Assembly (NCBI GenBank): GCA_903865885.1
Contig: CAIPLJ010000098.1
Coordinates: 1-5,293 of the forward strand
Direction of reading: 5' to 3'
Source of the DNA: an uncultured Actinomycetes bacterium
GTDB taxonomy: Bacteria > Actinomycetota > Actinomycetes > Nanopelagicales > Nanopelagicaceae
Length of the DNA stretch: 5,293 nt
This document shows, one piece after another, positions 1 to 5,128 of the stretch (positions are counted from its first letter, which is position 1; every line of letters starts with the position of its first letter). Under the pieces are notes generated by a model. That model saw nothing but the letters and a program-made list of their open reading frames with translations, did no database searches and was not told where the DNA came from. The position numbers were made by a program, and so were the translations under genes.

Positions 1-162
1 GAGATAAAGAGCGGAATCAAGGCAGGAGATGAAGTTGTCTTACGTACTACTACATCATCGTCATCAACCGGATTCCCTGCAGGCGGAATTCCGGGTGCCG
101 GATTTGGCGGTGGCGGCGCAGTTGCTATTCCAGGTGGCAGCGGACGTGGTAGAAACGGATAA
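1..162 (+). CDS. Efflux adaptor subunit, HlyD/MacA type (3' end only)
   Basis: Frame 1 is open from the first base to the TAA at 160-162, giving the last 53 residues of a protein whose start lies outside the window. The first part, reading IKSGIKAGDEVVLRT, matches the usual end of a HlyD/MacA-type membrane-fusion protein, where a 'G(L/I)KxGDxVV' strand closes the membrane-proximal domain. It is followed by a Ser/Thr linker and a low-complexity Gly/Pro/Ala tail (roughly residues 24-53 of the visible part) ending in a basic RGRNG. In MacAB-like systems the adaptor is anchored in the cytoplasmic membrane, stands outside it and couples to the ABC permease. The next gene starts 8 nt downstream and encodes exactly that partner ATPase, which supports the call. 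The Gly-rich tail is not part of the classical fold and resembles a segment of the DUF5666-like protein at the operon end. With the N-terminus missing, the family call rests on the short motif and the context. Confidence 0.72.
   Translation, partial: EIKSGIKAGDEVVLRTTTSSSSTGFPAGGIPGAGFGGGGAVAIPGGSGRGRNG
70..117 (+). repeat. Gly-rich coding repeat, copy 1 (adaptor tail)
   Basis: This segment encodes GFPAGGIPGAGFGGGG. It resembles the segment at 2327-2362, which encodes GFPGGGFGGGGG, in the DUF5666-like protein of the same operon. The two share the 10-base run GGATTCCCTG and the GGCGGTGG core. It could reflect shared function, internal exchange, or convergent low complexity. Confidence 0.5.
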
Positions 163-170
163 TCCATCAG

Positions 171-860
171 ATGACAACTGTCGTTAAGGTTAATAATCTA
201 TCTAAGACGTATGGTGCAGGCGATACCGCTGTATACGCGTTGAAGAAGGTAAATATTGAGATAGAGCAAGGTGACTTCGTCGCAATCATGGGTGCATCAG
301 GGTCGGGTAAATCCACTTTGATGAACATCCTTGGCTGCCTTGATGCACCCACCGAAGGCAACTATTGGATTCGAAATCTCGATGTCGCAGATCTTGATGA
401 AGAACAGTTAGCTGTCGTTCGCTCACAACTTATCGGTTTCGTCTTTCAATCCTTCAACTTAATTCCACGCACCAGTGCTCTTCGCAATGTCGAACTTCCG
501 ATGGCCTATCAAGGGGTAAGTCGGGCAGAGCGTAGACGACGTGCAGCTGAAGCACTTACGGCTGTTGGCCTTGCAGATCGCATGGAGCATCAGCCGCACG
601 AACTTTCGGGTGGACAGCAACAACGCGTTGCCATTGCGCGCGCACTCGTAACAGAACCCGCGATGGTTCTTGCGGATGAACCAACCGGTGCCCTGGACAC
701 TGCTTCTACTCATGAAATTCTTGAATTACTTCACGAACTCAATCGCAAAGGGACAACAGTGGTCGTGATTACTCACGAAGAAGAAGTTGCTCGTGCGGCA
801 CGACGTGTAATTCGCCTACGCGATGGTGAAATTATTGAGGACCGTACATGGGCAGCCTAG
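171..860 (+). CDS. ABC transporter ATP-binding protein, MacB/LolD type
   Basis: This 229-aa protein is a complete single nucleotide-binding domain of the MacB/LolD/FtsE group, which powers extrusion or mechanotransmission-type ABC systems from the cytoplasmic face of the membrane. All motifs are intact: Walker A GASGSGKS at residues 41-48, Q-loop Gln93 in FVFQSFNLIP, signature LSGGQQ at 145-150, Walker B MVLADE at 165-170 with catalytic Glu170, D-loop GALD at 173-176, and switch His202. The FNLIP segment after the Q-loop and the length are typical of this group. The ATG at 171 follows the adaptor stop by 8 nt and has no convincing Shine-Dalgarno sequence, so initiation is probably coupled to translation of the adaptor. 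The last 13 nt overlap the permease gene. In E. coli MacB the ATPase and permease are fused; here they are separate, as is common in Gram-positive bacteria. The transported substrate cannot be read from the sequence. Confidence 0.95.
   Translation: MTTVVKVNNLSKTYGAGDTAVYALKKVNIEIEQGDFVAIMGASGSGKSTLMNILGCLDAPTEGNYWIRNLDVADLDEEQLAVVRSQLIGFVFQSFNLIPRTSALRNVELPMAYQGVSRAERRRRAAEALTAVGLADRMEHQPHELSGGQQQRVAIARALVTEPAMVLADEPTGALDTASTHEILELLHELNRKGTTVVVITHEEEVARAARRVIRLRDGEIIEDRTWAA
837..841 (+). promoter_or_regulatory. Ribosome binding site of the permease gene, inside the ATPase gene
   Basis: GAGGA lies 6 nt before the ATG at 848, within the last codons of the upstream ATPase gene. It is the best Shine-Dalgarno match nearby and settles the permease start, giving a 13-nt overlap and likely translational coupling of the two ABC subunits. 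Confidence 0.75.
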
Positions 861-2080
861 GGTTACGCGAAATATGGAGATTTGCCTGGAGAGGTATCTC
901 ATCAAATCGCATGCGATCATCACTCACGATTCTCGGCGTACTCATTGGTGTCTCATCAGTGATTATTTTGACAGCAGTAGGTAATGGTTCTGCCACAGCC
1001 GTTCGCCAACAAATTGAGAAGCTCGGCACCAACTCGATCACTGTTATGGGTAATGGTGGCGGAGGAGGCGGCGGATTTTCTCGAACTCGTAGCTCAACTG
1101 CTAAAGGTCTCACTATCGCTGATACAACAGCGTTGAACAATAAAGATAACGCTCCGCACATAAAACAGGCAGCCCCAATTCTCAATGCATCTGTGACATG
1201 TACCTATGGAAATATTTCTGCAACACCAGGAAGTGCAAAGGGAACCTGGACTTCATACTTTGAAGCATCAAATAGCCCTGTTGATAAGGGTGGATATTGG
1301 ACAAACGATGACGTGACTCAAAAGCGCGGAGTCGCTGTCATTGGCACAACCCTTGCAAAGAATCTCTTTGATACTGATAGCCCGATAGACAAAATAATTC
1401 GCTGCGGAGGACAGAGCGTGACCGTAGTTGGCGTCATGAAGTCAAAGGGAACAACTGGTTTTCAAGATTCAGATGATGTCATCATCATGCCAATAACCTT
1501 CGTGCAACGCGCTATCGCTGGGTATGGAAATATCAGCCAGATCCAAGTGGAATCTATTGATGCGAAGTCAACACAACTTGCAATGGATGAAGTGACTGCA
1601 ATCATGAATTCGCAACATAAAATCAAGAGCACTGCGACCGCGGATTATCGGGTTCTTAACCAATCTGACCTTCTGCAATCCTCGACAGATACAAGTAAGA
1701 CGCTTACTGTCTTGCTTGCCGCAATTGCTGCAATCAGTTTGCTTGTTGGTGGAATTGGTATTACCAATATCATGCTTGTTTCAGTCACCGAGCGCACACG
1801 TGAAATTGGAATCCTCAAAGCGATCGGAGCACCAAAAGCTGCAATTCTTACTCAATTCCTCATTGAAGCGATGATGCTTTCGCTCCTGGGTGGAATCTCA
1901 GGAGTTTTGCTTGGTCTTGGAATCTCGCACTTCAGCATTTTAGGAGTTGTCCCAGTTGTCTCTCTTTCAAGCGTTCTGACTGCATTTATTGTCAGCGCAC
2001 TTGTTGGACTTGTATTCGGGGGATGGCCAGCAAATCGCGCTGCATCTCTTCGCCCTATTGAAGCTCTGCGATACGAATAG
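848..2080 (+). CDS. ABC transporter permease, MacB/FtsX family
   Basis: This 410-aa membrane protein has the MacB layout. It starts with a short amphipathic N-terminus and a first membrane segment (about residues 26-45). A large extracytoplasmic MacB-type domain (about 48-282) follows, and then three C-terminal membrane segments (about 286-312, 337-360 and 370-392). The FtsX hallmark ERTREIGILKAIGA is at 315-328, and the C-terminus NRAASLRPIEALRYE (396-410) is typical of the family. It should dimerise, pair with the ATPase encoded just upstream, and transmit ATP-driven motion to the extracytoplasmic adaptor. Oddities are a run of seven glycines (70-76) followed by a Ser/Arg-rich stretch just after the first extracytoplasmic helix, and only two cysteines in the external domain (118 and 186). 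The start is supported by GAGGA 6 nt upstream. The frame is intact and of normal length for a split MacB permease. The substrate is unknown; peptides, lipids or antibiotics are all possible in this family. Confidence 0.93.
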   Translation: MGSLGLREIWRFAWRGISSNRMRSSLTILGVLIGVSSVIILTAVGNGSATAVRQQIEKLGTNSITVMGNGGGGGGGFSRTRSSTAKGLTIADTTALNNKDNAPHIKQAAPILNASVTCTYGNISATPGSAKGTWTSYFEASNSPVDKGGYWTNDDVTQKRGVAVIGTTLAKNLFDTDSPIDKIIRCGGQSVTVVGVMKSKGTTGFQDSDDVIIMPITFVQRAIAGYGNISQIQVESIDAKSTQLAMDEVTAIMNSQHKIKSTATADYRVLNQSDLLQSSTDTSKTLTVLLAAIAAISLLVGGIGITNIMLVSVTERTREIGILKAIGAPKAAILTQFLIEAMMLSLLGGISGVLLGLGISHFSILGVVPVVSLSSVLTAFIVSALVGLVFGGWPANRAASLRPIEALRYE

Positions 2081-2082
2081 GA

Positions 2083-2088
2083 AAAGGA
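2083..2088 (+). promoter_or_regulatory. Ribosome binding site of the DUF5666-like gene
   Basis: AAAGGA lies 4 nt before the ATG at 2093, in the 12-nt gap after the permease stop. The spacing is a little short, but no better start exists in frame, and the gap implies the gene is part of the efflux operon. Confidence 0.6.
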
Positions 2089-2092
2089 AAAA

Positions 2093-2674
2093 ATGGAAAA
2101 CTCATTTGAAAACGAGTCACGCTACAAGGATGTTGATGAACACATCATCACTCTCGTTGAAGAAGCGAAAGCTCGACCACTTCCTAAGCACACCAAAGCA
2201 CTTGCATTCATCGCACTCTTCTCAATAATTTTCTCAGGCGGTATTTGGCTTGGCTATAAGAAAGCCACAACTTCCACAAGTGGAACAGCAGGGCTCTCCC
2301 TCGCTAACTTAAGTGGTGGAGCAGCTGGATTCCCTGGCGGCGGCTTCGGCGGTGGTGGTGGATTTAATCGACGCAATGCTCAAGGCGGGGGGGCTGCTGC
2401 AGCTCCAGGGGCAGCCGATCTTGCACTTCCGAGCGCTGCGCCAACAACTGTTGTGACTTTGCCTAACGATGTTGCAGGTACGGTTATATCGGTAACAAGT
2501 AAGTCAATCGTTATCCAGACTCTTTCAGGCGATAAGCAAACTTTCCCAGTCACAACAACGACCAAAGTAAGAGTGAGCAGCACTGCAATCCTCACAGGCG
2601 TAAAAGCTGGCGATATTGTGACGGTAAAGCCTGAAACAGATAAGAGCGCTAAGACGATTACAGTGGTGAAGTAG
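2093..2674 (+). CDS. Membrane-anchored Gly-rich protein with DUF5666-like domain
   Basis: This 193-aa protein has an acidic, charged cytoplasmic N-terminus (1-35) and one membrane-spanning segment (about 37-55) with no signal-peptidase or lipobox site, so it is probably a type II anchored protein. A low-complexity Gly/Ala/Pro region (about 75-117) includes PGGGFGGGGGF at 81-91. The C-terminal beta-rich domain (about 126-193) has the DUF5666 pattern: GTVISV, a strand ending IQT, then TFPVTTTTKV, VKAGDIVTV and a final ITVVK. DUF5666 is a small, probably OB-like domain of unknown function found in exported proteins. The gene follows the permease by 12 nt, so the product probably works with the exporter outside the membrane, perhaps as a chaperone or regulator; this is inference. 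The Gly-rich stretch echoes the adaptor tail at the start of the window. A run of seven G at 2387-2393 lies in the linker and does not disrupt the frame here. Confidence 0.8.
   Translation: MENSFENESRYKDVDEHIITLVEEAKARPLPKHTKALAFIALFSIIFSGGIWLGYKKATTSTSGTAGLSLANLSGGAAGFPGGGFGGGGGFNRRNAQGGGAAAAPGAADLALPSAAPTTVVTLPNDVAGTVISVTSKSIVIQTLSGDKQTFPVTTTTKVRVSSTAILTGVKAGDIVTVKPETDKSAKTITVVK
2327..2362 (+). repeat. Gly-rich coding repeat, copy 2 (DUF5666-like protein)
   Basis: Residues 79-90 of the DUF5666-like protein read GFPGGGFGGGGG, a shorter version of the adaptor tail motif at 70-117. Both begin with the same 10 bases, GGATTCCCTG. The segment sits between the membrane anchor and the C-terminal domain, where it would act as a flexible linker. 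Confidence 0.5.
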
Positions 2675-2676
2675 CT

Positions 2677-3675
2677 CTAACGATCCAATAAATTCTGCGT
2701 TGGGTTATAGACAGTTCCATTACGGCGCTTTGCAATTGCGCTGAGGGCTTCAAGAACTACACGGTTTGCAAGAATTGCAGTGATATCTGCGCTATCAAAT
2801 GCTGGCGCAACTTCGACAACATCGATACCGACCACTGGAAGTTCAAGACAGATTCGACGGACTGCTTCTAACAATTCGCGCGATGTCATTCCACCAGGCT
2901 CTGGTGTTCCGGTGCCGGGCGCCATTCCAGGATCGACAACATCGATATCGACGGATAAGAAGACTCCATCGCAACCATCGGTCAAGGTTGCAAATGATTC
3001 ATCGAGAACGGCCTTCAATCCACGATGATGGATTTCAGTCATCTCGTAAGAGCGCATACCTTGATCGCGCATCCAATCGAGAGTGGCGTTATCTGGCCAA
3101 TAGCCACGAAGACCCAACTGCAAGAAACGATCACCGCGGATGTAGCCATCATTAATCAAATTGCGCATCGGAGTTCCATGACCAACCAGAGCGCCCCATT
3201 GATCTTCGCCAGTATCGGCATGTGCATCAAAGTGCACCATCGAAACTTTTCCATGACCCAAGTGGTTAGCGATACCTGCAACGTCAGCGGAAGCAATCGA
3301 GTGATCGCCACCTAACACGACTGCAATTGCGCCAGCACGAGAAATTTTCTCTGTCGCCTCGCGCAAAACAGCAAGAGACTTAATCAAATCTCCACCAGGC
3401 ATGAGTAAGTCACCTGCATCAAAGACCTTAAGATCTTTTAGGCCATCTGTGCGCAGTGCTAAATGTGGACGCTCGCCATCATGCGGCAAATAATCTCCAC
3501 CACGAATTGCTTGAGGACCAAACTTTGCACCTGAACGGTGAGATGTTCCACTATCAATTGGCGCACCCACGATAATGACATCGGCGCCTTTGTAGGTTGC
3601 AGGATCATCGAGATCGCATGCAGGGATTCCTAAAAAGGTAAATGCCGGTCCATACATATTGCCGTGGTTAACCAT
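2677..3675 (-). CDS. speB: Agmatinase-family ureohydrolase
   Basis: This 332-aa enzyme belongs to the arginase/agmatinase/formiminoglutamase family, cytosolic enzymes with a dinuclear metal centre, usually manganese, that split a guanidino group to release urea. The metal-binding set is complete: His125 in GGDHS (122-126), Asp150/His152/Asp154 in DAHAD (150-154), and Asp243/Asp245 in SVDIDVVDP (241-249). His166 in GHGT and Glu288 in VVEVAP match the conserved active-site His and Glu. The N-terminal MYGPAFTFLGIP and the PHDGERPHLALR segment (64-75) fit the actinobacterial agmatinase branch as remembered. The expected reaction is agmatine to putrescine plus urea. Close relatives act on guanidinobutyrate, guanidinopropionate or guanidine, and no polyamine, urease or nickel-chaperone gene lies nearby to decide, so the substrate is uncertain. 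The start at 3675 is preferred over the internal ATG at codon 7 because a -10 hexamer is positioned for a leaderless transcript. The gene converges on the efflux operon with a 2-nt gap and diverges from the small membrane-protein genes. Confidence 0.9.
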   Translation of the reverse strand: MVNHGNMYGPAFTFLGIPACDLDDPATYKGADVIIVGAPIDSGTSHRSGAKFGPQAIRGGDYLPHDGERPHLALRTDGLKDLKVFDAGDLLMPGGDLIKSLAVLREATEKISRAGAIAVVLGGDHSIASADVAGIANHLGHGKVSMVHFDAHADTGEDQWGALVGHGTPMRNLINDGYIRGDRFLQLGLRGYWPDNATLDWMRDQGMRSYEMTEIHHRGLKAVLDESFATLTDGCDGVFLSVDIDVVDPGMAPGTGTPEPGGMTSRELLEAVRRICLELPVVGIDVVEVAPAFDSADITAILANRVVLEALSAIAKRRNGTVYNPTQNLLDR

Positions 3676-3687
3676 GTCTTAAGGATA
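3676..3687 (-). promoter_or_regulatory. Probable leaderless promoter (-10 element) of the ureohydrolase gene
   Basis: On the minus strand TATCCT (plus-strand 3682-3687) fits the TANNNT -10 consensus and is followed by exactly 6 nt (TAAGAC) before the ATG. This places the transcription start at or next to the A of the start codon. No Shine-Dalgarno sequence precedes the ATG, which agrees with leaderless translation. No good -35 box was found at 16-18 nt spacing. Confidence 0.55.
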
Positions 3688-3751
3688 GGGGAGCGGCGTG
3701 TCGCTTTCTTTCACTCTCCGCCCCTGTCAGAATTTTTCTACTTCCCACTTC

Positions 3752-3757
3752 GGAGAG
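3752..3757 (+). promoter_or_regulatory. Possible ribosome binding site of the DUF4345-like gene
   Basis: GGAGAG lies 11 nt before the ATG at 3769. The spacing is long but usable. It supports the ATG at 3769 over the GTG at 3664, which would read through the divergent promoter region. Confidence 0.45.
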
Positions 3758-3768
3758 ATTGGGTACAA

Positions 3769-4131
3769 ATGAAATTTCGCACAGGATTTATCGGCTTTAT
3801 GGGCCTTCTTGGATTGGTAACGGCTGCAATGTCGCTGTTATCACCGACAACCGCAGTGAATGAGGACAACCTGGGCGTTACTGCCCTTTCAAACTTGCGC
3901 GCATATGCAGGCGCAGGTCTTGTGATGGCACTCTTTGCGCTGTATTCACTTTCACGTAAGCATCTACAAGATATTGCGCTGACAATGCTCATCATTTCAC
4001 TTACTGGTTGGGATATCGGACAGATCATCAGCTATGTAGCTGACGGTAAGCCGGATTCATTCACAACAGGATCAATCGTCGTTCAAGCGCTGCTCATCCC
4101 AGTTGCTTGGAAAGCTCTCAAGAGCAAGTAG
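3769..4131 (+). CDS. Small integral membrane protein, DUF4345-like
   Basis: This 120-aa, four-helix membrane protein has segments at about residues 7-25, 43-61, 69-90 and 102-117. The length, an LRAYAGAG motif opening helix 2 (43-50), and a helix 3 end followed by DGKP (92-95) resemble the DUF4345 family of bacterial membrane proteins, whose function is unknown. The match is from memory and is tentative. An upstream in-frame GTG at 3664 would add 35 residues, but they are Arg/Phe-rich and unlike a domain, and they would overlap the ureohydrolase start. The ATG at 3769, with GGAGAG upstream, starts directly before helix 1 and is chosen. The last 18 codons and the stop are repeated in diverged form at 4636-4692. 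The next gene begins 8 nt after the stop, so the two are probably co-transcribed. No clear promoter was identified in the 93-nt divergent gap. Confidence 0.75.
   Translation: MKFRTGFIGFMGLLGLVTAAMSLLSPTTAVNEDNLGVTALSNLRAYAGAGLVMALFALYSLSRKHLQDIALTMLIISLTGWDIGQIISYVADGKPDSFTTGSIVVQALLIPVAWKALKSK
4075..4131 (+). repeat. Direct repeat, copy A: 3' end of the DUF4345-like gene
   Basis: The last 18 sense codons and TAG of the DUF4345-like gene (residues 103-120, beginning IVVQA and ending WKALKSK) align without gaps to 4636-4692. By eye, 42 of 57 bases and 13 of 18 residues are identical. Many differences are at third codon positions, so both copies diverged at least partly while coding for protein. 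Confidence 0.85.
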
Positions 4132-4139
4132 GCCTGGGT

Positions 4140-4574
4140 ATGAACATCACTAAAAAAGTATTGTTCTGGCCATTCGCACTCTATGTGGGCTTCATGGCGA
4201 TATACCCAAAGTTTGTTTGGGAGCTCAATCCGTTCTCTGATTCAATGACAAGCGTAAGCAGCTTCTTAGGCTGGTGGGGTTTGGCAATAATCTGCATTCT
4301 CTCCTTCATTCTTCCTGAGAGTAAGAGAACCTTTCAAATACTGGCCATCGCCTTCTGGTTAGTCTGCATCTTCTTCTACTACACACACCTCATCGCCACA
4401 TCAATGGAGCCAATGAACAATAACTTCTGGTCAGCTGTCTCTAGCTGGATGAATCCATTCCATGTTCAGAAAGATGTCACATGGCTGCAAGATGGAGCTG
4501 CAAACCTGCTGATCGAGATCATGCGCTTTGGAGGCGGATACCTACTCTTCAAGAAGGCATTTCTTGATAAGTAA
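4140..4574 (+). CDS. Trp-rich small membrane protein of unknown family
   Basis: I do not recognise this 144-aa protein. It has three clear membrane segments (about residues 7-24, 42-58 and 65-86) and a possible fourth (about 120-137) before a basic KKAFLDK end. It has eight tryptophans (10, 27, 45, 46, 73, 97, 103, 115). A polar stretch of roughly 33 residues (about 87-119) between helices 3 and 4 carries MEPMNNN and WMNPFHV. The ATG at 4140 is 8 nt after the DUF4345-like stop. A TTG at 4107 would add 11 residues overlapping the upstream gene and is less likely. Neither start has a strong Shine-Dalgarno sequence, so translation may be coupled. Its tight linkage to the DUF4345-like gene, and the repeat of that gene's tail on its far side, suggest the pair may have moved or been duplicated together. 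Confidence 0.75.
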   Translation: MNITKKVLFWPFALYVGFMAIYPKFVWELNPFSDSMTSVSSFLGWWGLAIICILSFILPESKRTFQILAIAFWLVCIFFYYTHLIATSMEPMNNNFWSAVSSWMNPFHVQKDVTWLQDGAANLLIEIMRFGGGYLLFKKAFLDK

Positions 4575-4602
4575 AGACAGAAACATCAAGAATCATGCAC
4601 TA

Positions 4603-4692
4603 ATGGTTCACACTCAACTCAGTAAGGGAGTAGAAATTGTAGTTCAAGCGCCCTTCATTCCTTTGTCCTGGAAAGCTCTTAAAACTAAGTAG
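4603..4692 (+). pseudogene. Remnant of a second DUF4345-like gene (C-terminal tail only)
   Basis: From 4636 to the TAG at 4690-4692 the sequence encodes IVVQAPFIPLSWKALKTK. This aligns gap-free with the last 18 residues of the DUF4345-like protein, with 13 identities and the same stop codon. The in-frame reading extends upstream to an ATG at 4603 (29 codons in all), but the residues before IVVQA show no convincing match to the parent. No Shine-Dalgarno sequence precedes 4603 at a normal distance. The simplest reading is a decayed or truncated paralogue whose first 100 or so codons are gone, or a native 3' end left behind by a recombination event. A functional 29-aa peptide cannot be excluded but has no positive support. 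Confidence 0.7.
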
Positions 4693-4693
4693 T

Positions 4694-4720
4694 TTGAGAT
4701 GCACTTTAAACAGCTAACAA
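4694..4720 (+). promoter_or_regulatory. Weak candidate promoter before the 117-aa protein gene
   Basis: TTGAGA (4694-4699) matches five of six bases of the -35 consensus. TAACAA (4715-4720) is a poor -10, and the 15-nt spacer is short. It begins just after the remnant's stop, and the gap here is the largest in the window (174 nt from 4575), so a separate promoter is plausible but not shown. Confidence 0.25.
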
Positions 4721-4738
4721 AAACCAATAGACAACGAT

Positions 4739-4742
4739 AGGA
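4739..4742 (+). promoter_or_regulatory. Ribosome binding site of the 117-aa protein gene
   Basis: AGGA lies 6 nt before the ATG at 4749, giving standard spacing and supporting that start. Confidence 0.6.
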
Positions 4743-4748
4743 AATCAA

Positions 4749-5102
4749 ATGGATCAAAATCTAAATGCAGCAAGAGTTCACAATGCTGAACTCGGTTTTA
4801 ACACATCTCGAATGACTTTCATCCTTGGCAATGCCAGTGCAATCGCAATTAATGCATTTGCTGACCTAAATAGCCAGTCACAGCTAGCTTTGGCTGCTTT
4901 TGTGGTCATCGGTAATATCGCCAGTTTTCTCTCATTTGATACAGAACTCAAATCATTCGAGGCAATCGCAAAGGATTCAAGTGGCGAGAATTCACATTAC
5001 GTTACAGGGGGAACCAAGACCCCGTGGGGGGCATTCAGAGTCTTCTGCCTTCTCATCTGTCTTGTATTGGCAGTCACACAAGTGATGGCGATCTACGCCT
5101 AA
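4749..5102 (+). CDS. Small membrane protein of unknown family
   Basis: I do not recognise this 117-aa protein. After a polar N-terminus of about 21 residues it has a moderately hydrophobic segment (about 22-38), a clearer one (about 45-63), a hydrophilic loop (about 64-94, with acidic and Ser/Gly-rich parts) and a strongly hydrophobic C-terminal helix (about 95-115) holding Cys100 and Cys104. It therefore probably spans the membrane two or three times. The ATG is supported by AGGA 6 nt upstream. The gene follows a 174-nt gap containing the DUF4345 tail remnant and precedes the next gene by 26 nt, so it probably heads its own small transcription unit with that gene. A G-rich patch at 5006-5031 (runs of five and six G) codes for the loop and does not disturb the frame. 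Confidence 0.7.
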   Translation: MDQNLNAARVHNAELGFNTSRMTFILGNASAIAINAFADLNSQSQLALAAFVVIGNIASFLSFDTELKSFEAIAKDSSGENSHYVTGGTKTPWGAFRVFCLLICLVLAVTQVMAIYA

Positions 5103-5119
5103 ATAAATCAGAAAGGTTT

Positions 5120-5123
5120 GGGA
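5120..5123 (+). promoter_or_regulatory. Possible ribosome binding site of the last, partial gene
   Basis: GGGA lies 5 nt before the ATG at 5129; AAAGG at 5112-5116 is a second option at 12 nt. Either would serve the start chosen for the partial gene. Confidence 0.4.
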
Positions 5124-5128
5124 ATTAA

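Noticed and set aside
1989..2228. Plus-strand open frame spanning the permease/DUF5666 gene junction
   Set aside because: It is out of frame with two well-supported genes and has low-complexity, Lys/Ser/His-rich content.
2380..2595. Minus-strand open frame opposite the DUF5666-like gene
   Set aside because: Low-complexity shadow of the Gly/Ala-rich coding sequence, with no ribosome binding site or family features.
2780..3315. Plus-strand open frames opposite the ureohydrolase gene
   Set aside because: The minus-strand frame has complete catalytic motifs over its full length; these are antisense shadows with no recognisable features.
3664..3768. N-terminal extension of the DUF4345-like protein from a GTG at 3664
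   Set aside because: It would overlap the ureohydrolase start and its -10 element, has no ribosome binding site, and adds an Arg/Phe-rich stretch unlike the rest; the ATG at 3769 begins right before the first membrane helix.
4114..4125. Inverted repeat GCTCTCAAGAGC as a terminator
   Set aside because: The loop is only 2 nt, there is no following T run, it lies inside coding sequence, and the next gene begins 15 nt later.
4107..4139. TTG start for the Trp-rich protein, 11 codons upstream of the ATG
   Set aside because: It overlaps the end of the upstream gene and adds a polar stretch with no support; the ATG at 4140 is 8 nt after the upstream stop.
5006..5031. G-run and C-run cluster as a hairpin or G-quadruplex signal
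   Set aside because: Only short four- to six-base runs inside a coding region, and the glycine, proline and tryptophan codons explain them.
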